Positions 44,601-56,390 are shown, counted from the stretch's first letter. The stretch: DNA of 64,000 nt from Alviniconcha marisindica (GCA_018857735.1 JABMCL010001309.1:117501-181500), one strand, 5' to 3'. Notes: generated from the letters alone by a model not told the origin. Numbers and translations: made by a program.

Positions 44601-47600
44601 CACATACTGGGTAATTTTAATGAATTAATAAAGCTATATTTATTACATGGGATGGGTTGGACAGTTTGGTCGAGAACACAGAGAATGCAGATGTGGACTG
44701 ACAGTGAACGGAGGACCATGCGCGCTGGGCAATAAGAGTGACTCAAAAGAATCAATAGAGCTATATAATATGGGATGGAGGTGGGGGACGGGATGGGGGG
44801 GGGGGGGGGGGATTCATCTGGACAGGTTGGGCTAGAAAATAGAAAAGGAACTGAAGCTATGAACTGGCCGTGAACTAAATGGCATGGTGGGCAATGTCAG
44901 TGATTCAATGAAGTGTTTTATATAATAATACTAATAATATTATATAATATTAATATAGGGTGGTAAAAAATAACCCCCAAGGAAGGCAGTCGCCAAGCAT
45001 TTGGGAACTTCATGCCAACATTGATGTTTTTCTTTGATTTTGTCAGTTTTATAATATTAACAGAGAGAGATATTTATCACATGACCTGTCTCCATACCTT
45101 TGTGTGAGTGTTTTTCTGCTGTATGCCTGTTTATTACATAGAGAGAGAAAGATTTATCACATGATCTGTCTCCATACCTTTGTGTGTGTGTTTTTCTGCT
45201 GTATGCCTGTTTATTACACAGAGAGAGAGATTTATCACATGACCTGTCTCCATACCTTTATGTGTTTTTTTTTCTTCTGCTGCATGCCTGTTTATTACAT
45301 AGAGAGAGAGAGATTTATCACATGACCTGTCTCCATACCTTTGTGTGTGTGTGTTTTTCTGCTGTATGCCTGTTTATTACATAGAGAGAGAGAGATTTAT
45401 CACATGACCTGTCTCCACACCTTTGTGTGTGTGTTTTTCTGCTGTATGCCTGTTTATTACATAGAGAGAGAGAGAGAGATTTATCACATGACCTGTCTCC
45501 ACACCTTTGTGTGTGTGTTTTTCTGCTGTATGCCTGTTTATTACATAAGAGAGAGATATTTATCACATGACCTGTCTTCACACCTTTGTTTTTCTGCTGT
45601 GTGCCTGTTTGTGACAATGTCCGCACTGTGGCCGATACACTATCAGTCACAGTGCAACAGGTCATCAGGACCACCCCTACCTGACATGCCTATAACCTTG
45701 GCCTTGCCGGCTGACCTAGTCTGAGCTTTCATCTCACTTATTAAGTAACAGTATACTGGCAAACAAACACACTGGCAAACAAACAGGCACGCTGCAGCAA
45801 ATTCATGTAGAAGCTGGCAAAAGGAAAGAAAAGAAAACAAGAGACATGAAGTATGAACAGCAAAACAACGTCAAGAAAAGATTAGTCAATAATTTACGAA
45901 ATGAGAAGACTTCTGAGGAGTCTGTTCCATTTTAACAATGGCAAAGAAAAGGAAAGAGTGAGACAGAGACACAGAGAGAGAGACAGAGAGAGAGAGAAAA
46001 CTCAAACTCAGTTTTTATTTTTATTTCACAAGGATTGTAGTTTAGGTTTAGTCAAAACCTAACAACTAGTCTAAGCTACTGATCAATAATGATTTTTTAA
46101 ATTATATAATACAAGGCATCATTTAAATAAAATTTGAAATATGAGTGAATCTGAATGAGTAAAAATGTATGCATGGAGCATAAAATTATTATTTTTTAAA
46201 TCACACATGAGACAAAGCACAAGAAGGGGGGAGGGTGGGGGTTGAGGGGGGAGAGAGGGAGGGAGGGAGAGAGAGAAAGGCATATGCTGCCCCAGAGTAA
46301 GCCTAAAAGAAAACTTTGTTTGCATGCCAAAAAAACCCCATTGATCAGTCATTAGCCAAAGAAATGGGAGCTGAGCTCTCAGTCCTGCCTCTCTCCTCAC
46401 AAGCTTTCGACCTGACCACCATGTGGCACGCACTGTACTGACTGGTGGTGGAATGCACGTCTGCGTCTGATACAGCACCCAAATAAAAGTACGTCATTTC
46501 GCTTCATTTGGCTGCAGCTGATATTATATATATATAATACGACTTGCAGTGTCTGTATCAATAAAACGGGTGTCGTAACCTATTCTGAAGGTTTTGTTTG
46601 AAATCCAGCAGTCTTTCACTTTCACTCAGCTGCTTTGCTTCAGGTTTGTATGCCATAATCATGGCCACGCTTTGGGTCTTTCAGATTGTGTTCTTTGTGG
46701 ACAAAGCATGGTCTGATAAGGGTGGTCCTTTAAAGAATAACTGATGTTGCATTAAGAGGACATATAGATTTTAATGTTTTCATATTCATCGTTCAAACTT
46801 GCACTGTTCACAAGAACTGCTTTAAATCAGCAAATCACACAGAGGCATGTATGCATTCATGGACACATTATAGTATTATATATATAATAGCTCACATCTC
46901 ATCAAAATGGGGAAAAAATTAAGAAAGAAGAAGAAGTAAAAGATAGAGACAGGCAGACAGACAAATAATATGGATAGTAAAAACAAATTATTCATATTAT
47001 TTGTGTCTTTAGTACCTTTTGATTTCAAATGCTTTGGCCAGAATTCCCTGCAGCATCTCAAAGGAAGTGATCTGTGGGTCTATGGAGAATTTCTTGTATT
47101 CTGGCCGCATCATTCCATCACATTTCTGAAAGGTCAATAGCACAAAGTGTGAATTACATGCAAAATGGTGACATGTGACTTCCAAAGTGGCAAAGTGTGT
47201 TCACAGACAATTTCCTGAAAGTTATTTTTTTCATGTTTTCGTTGGCTCTTATTTGATGTGCTTATGAATGTGTACACACATGGCGCAGCCATGGGGGAAA
47301 TTTGTATTCTTTTGCAAAATGCACATGTGTGTGTGGGGGTGTGTGTGTGTGTGTTTTTGGGTGTGTGTGTTTTTTTTGGGGTGCATGAATGTGACTGTGT
47401 GTGTGGTGTGTGGTCATGTGTGTGTGTGTGTGGTTTTGTGGTGTGCATAAAATGGTTGTGTGTGTGTGTGTGTGTGTGGTGTGTTGTGTGTGTGTTGGTT
47501 GTGTGTGTCTGTGTTGTGTGGTGACTGTGTGCATGCATGAATGTGACTCGTGTCTGGTCGTGTGTCTGGTGTGGCACCCGGGAGGTTGTGTTGCAATGCG

Positions 47601-50600
47601 TGTGTGTTTTCCCCAATCCCCTTCCCCCTTAACTTTCATTTCTGAGTTCACAATTTAAAATGAACCATCTGCTGCCACATCAAATTACTTAACAACCCTC
47701 TTTCACCACTTTCCCAATTATCCCCTTCGTTCTACAAGTACACAGTCCACATCTGTTGTGTTCCACATTCAAGCTCTGCAGACCAAGTTCTGCTGACAGT
47801 CAATCGTGTTCATGCCACTGCAGCATTTTCAGTTTCATGTCAATACCAATGCACCCCACAGAAAGCAGACAACAGCTGGCAAACAACTGATAACTGACAC
47901 TTGATTGGCCTGCTCTCTTCAACGCTGTGGTAACAGACAGTACTGTAAACAGCCCACTAGTACTACACACAGGCTAATAGTAATAGTAATACTGTTCATA
48001 AAAATAAAAATAAAAATCTGAAACAGCATTCTGAGAAAAAAGACCAAAACACACAAACTTAGGCATTATGGGACAATACAAACCATGCAGATTTTTAGGG
48101 TAGACCCTTTTTCCAAGCAACAGACAATACTTATTCAAGATCTATACAATTACAAATAAACAAGGAAAGAAATGAAATCACCTCTAAAGCTTTGGCTTCA
48201 CTCAAATCTTCCCACTACAGGAACAGGAGCAAGAGGCTGATGTCTGTTATAATTATCTGTATAAATAATGGTCTGTTTGTGATTTGAAAAGGGGATGTAC
48301 CCACAAAACATACTTGCTGTTTTGTACTGTCTGGGTGTCCCATTATATGTTCTTTTTAACCTTTTGCATGTTTTGATCCATAGCCAAAGAAATCACTATA
48401 CTTAAAAGCAATACAATCTGTAAACTGTGCAAAACTGGAAATAATACTGATCTGTAACATTCTAACAATGTTAAAAAGCACTGATCTGTGACCAAAATAA
48501 ATTACATAATCTAAGAGTAAGAATCTTGACCAAAACTAACACAGTGCACAATTTTGCTAATTAAATTATGTTAAAACTAGGAAAAGAAAAGACATTTTAA
48601 GATAAGCATTCTTTAGGTAAAACATCACTCAAAGACGATTTGACATAACAGTTTGAAACAATCACTCAAAAACTCTTATATTAGTTAGAAATATGACATT
48701 TAGTTCAAGTCACAAGTGACAATGTTGTGACCATTTTTAATTCCAATACTGGCAACAGGGAAAACCTTTTCACTGGGATTATTAAGATTATATATATGAC
48801 TAAGTGCCAAAAGGTGGGTCTGCAATGGGTGACTTGGTTGTGCTGAGAATAAAAGATGTTTAAACAAATATTTTGTCATTAGTGTGGGTTGAATGTGTGT
48901 GAAAATGAACGAGGATATAGTTGAAATAATAGCAGCAGAAATTTGGAAGCGGTTTGGGAAATATGTCTGATAAAGTGCGATTTTACTGCTGAAATTCAGC
49001 CACGAAAAACGGACAGTGGCACAGAGGCCCGTCCTGTCGGCCGGTGGTTTGGTTAAAGAAAAAACACGGAAAAGTTATTATTTATCAATCTGTTATGTTC
49101 GCGGAAAGATCGTTTTACAAGATCCATGCATCAGAAAAACTTCCAACAAATTATGCTTTTGCAAAAAGCGTATCGAACGTTATTTGATCGGATTTGATCA
49201 GATGTCATCTGTGTCACAATACGAAACGCAAACTTTCGACAACAGACTGAAAACAACTCTGGACCCTTGACATGAGCGGAAATGACGTCATACGCAACAT
49301 CAGACTCGCGGTCAATCAGTCAGCAGCTTTGAAAAGAGTTTTAACCAAAACACTTTGGTTACTATTAACAAAATTGCCGCTCCTCAAAATTTGTCGCAAT
49401 ATATGACGTCCGATGATCTAACAAGTTGTGAGCGAAAAACAAAACATTAATAGGTTTACATTGTCAAACAAACACGAACCGTACCACGTGACACTTCCCG
49501 TGTAACATTTGATTTGAATTTGCGTTCGAAGGAATCTTCTGCTGCGAACATTGAAAAGTACGTCGCAATTATTGTGTGAGGGTGACGTTCCGACCATTCT
49601 TGACGTCCCGATCACAATAATTTACACCGTTTATTTGTAAATCAGTAGTAATAGTTATTTAGATGATGCTTTGTGTTCAGGGTTAGAGCGCAGTAGACGA
49701 AGTGTCGTTTTTAAGCAAAGGGGGAGATTTGCGGTGGCTGACGGGTGCTAGTATCGCAATGAAGAATTATATTGCAGCATGAGTTCTTGCTGTAATTTGG
49801 ATGATTGTCCGATCACCATGTGGCGTACAAACTAACTGCCAGTTGCCACAGTGCAGGACATTTGGGAAATATGAACAGGTTGCCATCCAAACAATTGCAT
49901 AGCGCTTCGTTTACAAGATCGACCTGTGAAACCTCGGGGACGGCCCAGTCAGTAATAACATAAAAAAATATATTAAAAATACGAGGATTAAGTCGGTCGG
50001 ACGTCAGGGTTACCCCAAAATTTTGGTGCTGATGACATTTGACACTTTTTTTTTAAGTTTTGTAAGGCTACTAAGAGTCATTACTTGATGGTTTAGTAGT
50101 ACTCCTAGACTTTTATTTTGCTTGTTTGGTTTTAGTTTAGGTTTGATACTTTAATCTTATTGAAATATCATGTATTTTATGGAACATTTGTTTGGGGATA
50201 GCGAATTTTGTTATGATGTTTCTCATGTTGGTGTTAGTTTATTTCAGACCAATAAACTGCTGACAGACCAGAGATGTAGGACAAAAGGCCCCTGCTATGA
50301 GCATGACCTGATCATCAACTCCTCATTCAGTAGCAGCACTGTACCTGAAGATTGGAGAACCACACGTATCACACCTGTCTTTAAGAATGCTACCATTCAA
50401 AACGTTCTGACCAATTTCCTTCACAAATGTCGTCTGTCACCTGCAACTAGTGCAAGATCCTCGCATATTGTCATCAGTAGCATCATGCACTAAGACAACA
50501 TCATCATAGCTCCTGAACAACATGGCTTCAGATGTGATTGCTCATGAATGTGAAACCCAACTCCTTGGCCTAATCACTAAAATCAGTGAACTCGAACATG

Positions 50601-53224
50601 ACTTTCAGGCAGGGAAACTGGTAGACCTTGTGGGCTGGACTTCTCCAAGGCCTGCTTCACAAGTTGTCCCATTATGGGATCACCGGAGAACAAACACACA
50701 TAGATCAAAGAGCTTCCTGAGAGATCAACAAGCTGTTCATGTTGATGGTATGCAAGTCGAACTTTGTCTCCATGGGGATCAGAGGTGCCTTGAGGCAGGT
50801 TATGGACCATAAATTGTTGTCCTATACATCAGGACCTAATCTGCCACAACAGGCCTACCTCCAGGGACTGAGGGACTGTTTGAAGATGACACCCATCTGC
50901 CAGTGCCCCAATACAACAGCTGAAGATCAAGACAAATAATCCAAAAGGAGTCTAAAACATATTTCTGATGGGTAATGAGAAAAGAGATGGAACATTGCTT
51001 ATACCCGACAGATGTGCAACATCCGAAGTGTTATAAACAAGAGAAAACACTACCATGCTCTGCATGGCCAGATGCTCAAGTCAGGCAAAAACGTACTCAC
51101 CTTCTTGGGTGTCACACTGACCTCAGACGCCACCTGGGAGACACATCAACATCCAACAAAAGCACCGCAGGACCTGGGTTCTGGGAAGAACCATGAAGAT
51201 CAGCACCTCTTTAATAAAAGGCAAAGCCTGCAGGGCAGTTGTCACACCAGTCCTGGGAATATGCAAGCTCTATCTGGCCACCCAAACAACAAACCTGATC
51301 AACCGCCTAGAGTCTGTACAGCAAAAGGAAGCATGGTGGACACCACAGAGATGCTGCAGGATATCCAGTGTCAACAACATGCTGACTGGCTGACTAGGCT
51401 GACCATATCTCCAACATAGGTGCAGGAAAGCAAGACTGGTGAACTTTTATAACTTTCCACCATCACCATGGCTCCATAGACCCTGACACCAAGTGAATAC
51501 CAGGTGACTATCCAGATCACAGGAGCCCATCATTTCCCATTCACCTGTTATACCCAGTGCACTCCTGTCAAGTGTCATACTGACTACAGGAAATTCTTTT
51601 TCCCAACGCAATCAAGGATTGGAATGACCTCACTGAGGATGTGGCTGCTGTGCCCACCCTTGAGACTTTTTGTTCACATCTTCCAAAATCAGTACCTTCG
51701 GAGTAGGCCATGCCCCCAAGTAAGTAGTGTTGATGATGGCTAGGGCTAGGGCTGTGCCAGTCAGGGTTTTCCCACGGCAAGCAGCTGGATTGACCTAGTT
51801 GGAGATGTGACATACACAAAATTCAATGTTGTTTCATGGTTTTTTCTTAGTGCTGTGCTGTTTGGTGTGCTTTCTCTTGAAACATTCAAGGTACAGTTTT
51901 TTTTATACTGTAGGAGGTGGTATGGTGTTTTAGATTCTGTTAAATGTTGTTGTTTTGACTGAAAGTATGAGATAGCCAGTTGGAAGTGCTCAACAGGGTT
52001 ACACTGCTATAATTACAAGCCCAATTTTATGTAATGCCTATCAAAAGGAAGTTGCATGCAGTACTTGGATCTAAGTATACATACTACTTTTCTCCATTAT
52101 GTGTATTTTTTATCGATGAGAGAAAGTTTAATGTTGTACTGTCAAGTTCTTATGACTGTCGCAAGCTGATGTTCGAAATTTTAAGATTCTGCAGTAAAAC
52201 AAAGCCAAAAATCATAAGTTGAAAGGTACCATATGTTAAATATATGTTTTTACAGTTGTAGGGAGAAATGTAGAATCTTCAATAATTATTGTACTGTCAA
52301 GTCACATTTATGACATTGTCATACTTTGTAATGCTGATGTTCGACACTTTGTGTAGTTTTTTGTGCTATGTCAAGAAAAGAAAAATTCCTCAAAATAGTG
52401 ACTTTCAGTGTGTCTGGTACCTACGCTAGAATGTCTGAATGGCGAAAGAATGGCATGAAACTTTGTGTTTTTGTTCAGAAAGAAAAGGTTAAAAAATGTA
52501 TTATGTCGGATGTCAGTATTGCGACAAACAGTACATGTCAAATTTTTGTAAGAAGTCAGGCTGCAATAAATTTATTTGAAAATACTTATGAGGAAATCCT
52601 TAATCTGTTTTTAAAGTGGTGGGAATAAAAAATAATATTTACCAGCAATTACAGTAGCACTTTCCGTGTTGTCGCAATACCTGACATTCGACATAATACA
52701 TTTTTCATCTTTTAAAGCTCGTTTTCTCAAAAACGAATAAAGTCGTTATCTGCCACTTTGAAGTGATGATTACCAATATAGTAAACATTCTAAAAACCTA
52801 CTTCCTTTTACTTTATTTCATACTTTTTTCCGACCTACTGTGTCCTCTTTCATGCAGTACCTTTGGCACTTAGTCAATATATATATTATATTTTCATGAA
52901 AATAAGTATATTACTTATCATTTTTGAGCTTTTATTTTTTTTTTTTATTTGTTGGACAGTTTCTTTAGAATGTGTTAATCAAGTTAATGCAACCATAAGC
53001 ATGATTATTGGCAGGTGGGATGGAAGTGGGGGAGGCGAGGGAAGGGGTGGGGTTCAATGTACCCCACTGTCAGTGACTAAAAAAAAATTCTTCTTATATA
53101 CTAATATAGTTACAACAATTACACTGCTTAAGGAAGCAGTATTTGTCACAGTTACGTACTGGTCAGTGCGTCAGTCACGCAGCTGTGTCAGTGACAGTAT
53201 TAGTTACTGACTCTAGACTTTGTC

Positions 53225-53267
<43 letters not shown>

Positions 53268-53942
53268 TGCATGCACATGTGCATCTATGCATACATTTGT
53301 GCATGCATGCGTGCATGTGTGTGACATGTGAAAGTCAAATATTACAATTAATCTCAAGTCTCTGATTTCTGTGAAGGTTGCAGAAAACTTAACAATGACC
53401 CTTTGAAACCAAAGTTACATTGTGACCCTCTGCATTTCAGCAACCAAATATGATACAAACCAAGTGACTAAGTCAAGTGTGGCCCCCTAAATGTAAAAGT
53501 ATGATCTAGTCTTTTCTGCATGAAATTAAGTAAACAATTTTTTAAGTTAAATCCCAGACACAGGAAATAAAAAGTTGGCAAACAAAGCCTTTGTGAAGTA
53601 TGTCCAACCCACACCGGAATATATGTTTCCAGTATCACTATCATGCGGTATGATTGAAAGTCTGGACTTGTCACAAGATAAAAAATAACAACAAACCATG
53701 CAGACCGACTCGTCTACAATTTCAACTGAATAGCTTATGTTGTCTCTTGGTTACCAGTTAGTATTATTAAACGCAACAGTCGCCCACACTAGTTCTGCAT
53801 CATAGCATTAGACACCTCACTAGCCTTTTTCTTGCAAAATATTGCTCAGAATAAAATTCGTCCCCCGTAAAAATGCACAAAAGCTCACCTTCACTTTGAT
53901 TCGAATCACTTCCTTGTTTTCAAGACTGTAAAAACCAGCCAT
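32385..53942 (-). CDS. TBC1D25: TBC1 domain family member 25 (Rab GTPase-activating protein), complete, 8 coding exons
   Basis: In vertebrates TBC1D25/OATL1 is an Atg8-binding GAP for Rab33B that acts on autophagosome maturation. In transcript order the exons are 53942-53889, 47125-47016, 43421-43273, 38411-38262, 37489-37251, 36607-36389, 36197-35910 and 33866-32385. They total 2691 nt, or 896 residues plus TGA, and every phase fits. Residues ~1-105 resemble the PB1/ubiquitin-like N-terminus. WDVI (109-112) matches the LC3-interacting motif of the vertebrate protein. The TBC domain starts near residue 185. The arginine finger V-x-x-D-x-x-R is at 263-269 and the glutamine finger YCQ at 305-307. 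A low-complexity insert (~430-810, with six histidines at 548-553) precedes the final conserved block, PPPQEFGNGNPF onward (812-896). The human protein is about 688 residues, so the insert accounts for the extra length. The initiator MAGFYSLENK immediately precedes the conserved strand RIKVKKC. Confidence 0.95.
33886..34160 (-). repeat. ~44-bp minisatellite next to the TBC1D25 exon 8 acceptor, about 6 copies
   Basis: The plus-strand unit is ACTTAAAGGGCTGACTGATA followed by TAATTATGTGGATGACATCACATGG. It begins within ~20 bases upstream of the exon 8 acceptor in transcript orientation. Confidence 0.92.
34908..35400 (-). repeat. 20-bp minisatellite, about 24 copies
   Basis: Plus-strand unit ACATACCTCTATGGTACAGG. 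In the TBC1D25 transcript most units read AGAG|GTATGT, which matches a strong 5-prime splice site. It lies in the intron between exons 7 and 8. Confidence 0.94.
35910..36197 (-). CDS. TBC1D25: TBC1D25 exon 7, residues 308-403
   Basis: GMSDLASPLLVIQKDEAQAY and DLFFCYRWLLLQLKREFPF, the core of the TBC C-lobe. Acceptor CATTGTGCAG, donor GAG|GTAATA. Confidence 0.96.
36389..36607 (-). CDS. TBC1D25: TBC1D25 exon 6, residues 235-307 (catalytic arginine and glutamine fingers)
   Basis: 73 codons. V-K-K-D-V-L-R (263-269) is the I/V-x-x-D-x-x-R arginine-finger motif, and YCQ (305-307) supplies the glutamine finger. Both are needed for Rab GAP activity, so the enzyme should be active. Acceptor TTACTTGCAG, donor CCAG|GTTTGT. 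Confidence 0.96.
37251..37489 (-). CDS. TBC1D25: TBC1D25 exon 5, residues 155-234 (start of TBC domain)
   Basis: KPPMSDMEFHNYLDSAG, then SLRRVAWRHLLNIFP and SGRERFDYLKRKEQ, the first helices of the TBC domain. Acceptor TCCACACCAG, donor GCAG|GTGATT. Confidence 0.96.
38060..38130. repeat. (GT)n microsatellite
   Basis: GT tract in the TBC1D25 intron between exons 4 and 5. Confidence 0.95.
38262..38411 (-). CDS. TBC1D25: TBC1D25 exon 4, residues 105-154 plus one base; contains the LIR motif
   Basis: LDDWDVIAPTDIP carries the Atg8/LC3-interacting core W-x-x-I (109-112) after acidic residues. ITSQVGRTMSSMQRAM follows. Acceptor TGTGTGCAG, donor GTAAGT. Confidence 0.95.
38549..38808. repeat. (CA)n microsatellite cluster
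   Basis: Three long CA tracts with interruptions in the TBC1D25 intron 3, about 140 bases upstream of exon 4 in the transcript. Confidence 0.95.
40158..40250 (+). repeat. Dispersed family A copy
   Basis: GCTTTATGTCCACGGAAACC and CCTGGACGGCCACCTCGACT, full-length match to the tandem copies at 63638-64000. Confidence 0.85.
40283..40527 (+). mobile_element. piggyBac-like MITE, copy 2 (245 bp)
   Basis: TTAACCCTTTCACTGCCATG at the left; the right end reads GGCAGTGAAGGGGTTAA, its inverted partner. TTAA lies at both ends. The internal sequence matches the reverse complement of 16590-16848. Confidence 0.8.
41100..41330 (-). repeat. Dispersed family C copy, minus strand
   Basis: Reverse of the 4779-5075 element, including GTCTCTAGGGACAAGATTTTG; a GT microsatellite sits within it. 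Confidence 0.65.
41545..41606. repeat. (TA)n microsatellite
   Basis: TA tract in TBC1D25 intron 3. A 48-bp direct duplication follows at 41670-41767 (core CACCTTGCTGTAAACAGACT). Confidence 0.93.
42650..42960. repeat. Direct duplication of ~160 bp
   Basis: GGCTTTTCTTCTTACATCAG ... CTGAACTGTACTGT-type segments occur twice in succession with ~85% similarity by eye. Confidence 0.75.
43273..43421 (-). CDS. TBC1D25: TBC1D25 exon 3, residues 55-104 plus one base
   Basis: GQEVYLSMLSDWDMDAAF and PYLKLKVDLKP are close to vertebrate TBC1D25. Acceptor TTTTTTGCCCACAG, donor CAAG|GTCAGC. A ~26-bp tandem array begins within 10-20 bases upstream of the acceptor. Confidence 0.95.
43430..44060 (-). repeat. 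~26-bp minisatellite upstream of the TBC1D25 exon 3 acceptor, about 22 copies
   Basis: Plus-strand unit GTTCATCATTAGTAATGCAC then ACTGGGT, with a CT insertion in alternate copies. In transcript orientation each unit carries TTACTAATGA or TTACTAACGA, a good branch-point match. Confidence 0.94.
44510..44935. repeat. ~140-bp imperfect tandem repeat, 3 copies
   Basis: Units contain GGACAGGTTGGGCTAGA-type, AACTGGCCGTGAAC-type and GGGCAATGTCAGTGA-type motifs and G-runs. It lies in the TBC1D25 intron between exons 2 and 3. Confidence 0.75.
45055..45605. repeat. ~78-bp minisatellite, 7 copies
   Basis: The unit combines TTTATCACATGACCTGTCTC, ACCTTTGTGTGTGTG and TTTTTCTGCTGTATGCCTGT. It lies in the TBC1D25 intron between exons 2 and 3. 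Confidence 0.95.
47016..47125 (-). CDS. TBC1D25: TBC1D25 exon 2, residues 19-54 plus two bases
   Basis: RPEYKKFSIDPQITSFEMLQ onward, matching the vertebrate segment with DPQITSLDVL. Acceptor CCTTTCAG, donor AAAAG|GTACTA. Confidence 0.92.
47330..47560. repeat. GT-rich low-complexity tract
   Basis: Degenerate GT/TGTG sequence just upstream of TBC1D25 exon 2 (transcript sense CA-rich). Open frames here are compositional. Confidence 0.85.
48797..52876. mobile_element. 4.08-kb element with inverted ends, containing a nested LINE fossil
   Basis: The left end TGACTAAGTGCCAAAAGGT is matched in reverse at the right end by TGACTAAGTGCCAAAGGT, and both are flanked by AT-rich TATATA. This suggests a DNA transposon inside TBC1D25 intron 1. 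Interior frames at 49016-49270 (84 codons) and 52368-52628 (86 codons) show no family I recognise. The LINE relic at 50230-51745 occupies the middle. Confidence 0.55.
50230..51745 (+). mobile_element. Decayed LINE (jockey/CR1-like reverse transcriptase region)
   Basis: Reverse-transcriptase landmarks appear in successive frames: a VPEDWRTTRITPVFK segment near 50341, a VDLVG/SKAF-like segment near 50620, a FLRDQQAVHVDGMQ segment near 50716 and FLGVTLTSDATWE near 51101. A C-terminal FPTQSRIGMTSL-type region follows near 51600. Frame changes and stops between them show it is inactive. No endonuclease part is visible. Confidence 0.8.
53220..53268. repeat. (GT)n microsatellite
   Basis: GT tract in TBC1D25 intron 1, with a TGCATG-rich tail. 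Confidence 0.93.
53889..53942 (-). CDS. TBC1D25: TBC1D25 exon 1, residues 1-18
   Basis: ATG at 53942-53940; encodes MAGFYSLENKEVIRIKVK with donor AAG|GTGAGC. The next exon, ~6.8 kb downstream in the transcript, continues with KCDG. The human N-terminus is longer and Ala/Glu-rich. This short start is the simplest reading. Confidence 0.85.
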
Positions 53943-54700
53943 TGTGATTAAATCTGCAGTCGGTATTCGAAGAGAAAACCACCACAAATCACAGACGTTT
54001 CCTCTATGAAAATTATCGTCTGTGAGTTGTCATATTGCAGCCTCGATGTGAAGTGAAGAAAGCATAACTCTCAAGCACCTCGCCATAAGAGAGATAACTC
54101 TCAAGTAAGTAGCACTAGCAGACGACTTAGGTGGCGAGATGTACATGTCCGTGTTACGTTGCTAACATCAAAGACTTAAATCTTTACTAACATCCAGCCG
54201 ACTTCTGGCAGTTGATACAAATGTGGGACACTTCACAGTGCAGCCTGGCGGTTGACAAGGCTGTCTTAAAACTGTCCAAACAGCAGCAGTTTGTTCCCAT
54301 GACCTTTGGAGCAGAAAGTTTCCATGTCACAGAACTGCGTGGTTTCGTAAAAGTGTTAGATCCACTGAGCTACAAATAAACAGTGGCTGAATCCTTTGTA
54401 TTGAACTCCTTTGTTTCGAACAGATTTCGGTATGAGTATATTATGAATGTATACCGACTGAGACTGAGGTACCGGCGTAATAAGACTAGAATAATAAAAT
54501 GTTTACCGCTGTACTTTGATATAACGTACGCCGCCGTGTCTAATCTCTATACTGATCGTGAAGTGTTTGCCCACCATGTCAGACTAAATCGACAAACACA
54601 GATCAGTATCTACTGTTAAGTGCAGGTGATCGGGGCAAAAACACGTGGTTTGCAGGCTATGGATTCGCCAACCGGCTGTTTACTCACGGTCAGTGACTGA
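53943..54700 (-). promoter_or_regulatory. Region upstream of the TBC1D25 start codon
   Basis: This should hold the 5-prime UTR and core promoter. I see no clear TATA box at a fixed distance. No gene is recognised in the short frames here. Confidence 0.3.
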
Positions 54701-54995
54701 AGGCTGAGGGGCCACGTCAGTCAGTCGATGGGTGGCCGGGTATGCACGGTTAGATCAGTCGTGTCATCGTCCTGTTCTGACCCAGATTGATAAACGAGTC
54801 ATTAAATGTGCGTGTTGACTGACGCGTTGCCGAATGACCACTGTCGGCAGTTCACTACAGTACGTTGTCAACGTCATCGACTTGTGATAAAGGTCAAGCC
54901 CGGGTTAAGGCTGCCGGCGTGGACAATACCTGTCAAGAGGTCACTGTTACAGGCCCAGACCGGTGTACGTGTCAGTATGAGTGATGCTGAGTGGT

Positions 54996-54997
<2 letters not shown>

Positions 54998-55043
<46 letters not shown>

Positions 55044-55310
55044 CCACGCACGCAAATGACAACGCACCCACGCGCGCACACTCACAAACACACGGCTGTG
55101 ACACGCCACACACTGACACAAGCACGAACGCACCCCCCCCCCCACCACACACACACCACCTCACTCACCACTCCACCACACACACACACACGCCAACACC
55201 CCCCCCACCCCACCCCCAACACACACACGCACACACACAACGTGACCCCCCCTCCCCGCCCGGCCCCCCCACCCCCCCCCCACACCACCCCCACACACAC
55301 ACACACGGAC
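54998..55310. repeat. GT tract followed by CA/C-rich low-complexity sequence
   Basis: A (GT)20-type tract, then a long CAC/CCCC stretch. The long open frames are compositional. Confidence 0.93.
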
Positions 55311-55577
55311 AAACTTGGCCTCGTCAAATCCTTCACCATCGAGACAGAAATTCTGACTGAAGTTTACTCGTACCAAAAGCCTCGCGACTGACTCACAGTG
55401 CTGCGGAGCTGACCAGCGCCGCGAGACAATAACCTGTACTGAAAATGGAGTCCATGTGACCCGCGACCCCACACCACACCCCGCAACGCTGGATCAGCTG
55501 TTCTGCACCACACAATGACAAAAACAAAAAACAAGTTGTCACAATCACATTGTCCTGTTATCTCTGTGAGAGATAAA

Positions 55578-55579
<2 letters not shown>

Positions 55580-55658
<79 letters not shown>
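55580..55658. repeat. (TC)n microsatellite
   Basis: About 38 uninterrupted TC dinucleotides, intergenic between TBC1D25 and the beta-propeller gene. Confidence 0.96.
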
Positions 55659-55660
<2 letters not shown>

Positions 55661-56269
55661 CGTCAAGGGCCTACACTGATGTGCAGTGCAGTTCAAGGTG
55701 AGCAGACTGGTTCCTTGTTCACAGTGTAATCTAGAAACGTTTTCCGAGTTGGAGGTGAACGACCTGGTGTACTTTATCAGCAACCACACTACTATGAAAG
55801 TCAAATTAATTACGGTTAGTTATTGGACCTCCGGGGCGACAGAGTCGCACGTTTAAAAGTATACTTTATACCAGTCCCACAAGCAAGTCTTTAAAAAAGA
55901 AGAAGTGTTTTTTGTTGTTTTCTGTGTCTGTGCGTGCGTGCGTGCGTGCGTGCGTCTTTTCATGGACCTTTCATCAGTTCGATTGCCGAGATACGTACGT
56001 GCGTGTGTGTGTGTGGAGGCCGGGCGGTTGAGTGTAGATAAAAATTCACTCTAGTCAACCATGACGCTTTTGTGTGTGTGTGGGGGGGGGGGGAACTTTG
56101 TCTAAGATTTTTTTAAAAGAGTATATTTCTATGTGTGGAAAGTTCAACCGGGGGCGGGGGGGGGTTGACTACGGAATTGCTGATTCATTTGCCGCCAAAT
56201 TGTCTTCAGCAGTAAGAACATATCCGCACACCACCCACCCGTGTGCAGCCACCTATACGCATGTACACT

Positions 56270-56321
56270 CACTCACTCACTCACACACACACTCACACAC
56301 ACACACACACCCGCTCGCCCG

Positions 56322-56369
<48 letters not shown>

Positions 56370-56390
56370 GCCCGCCCGCCCGCCCGCCCG

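Noticed and set aside
50170..51420. Several plus-strand frames considered as a host gene
   Set aside because: They are consecutive pieces of a LINE reverse transcriptase broken by frame changes and stops.
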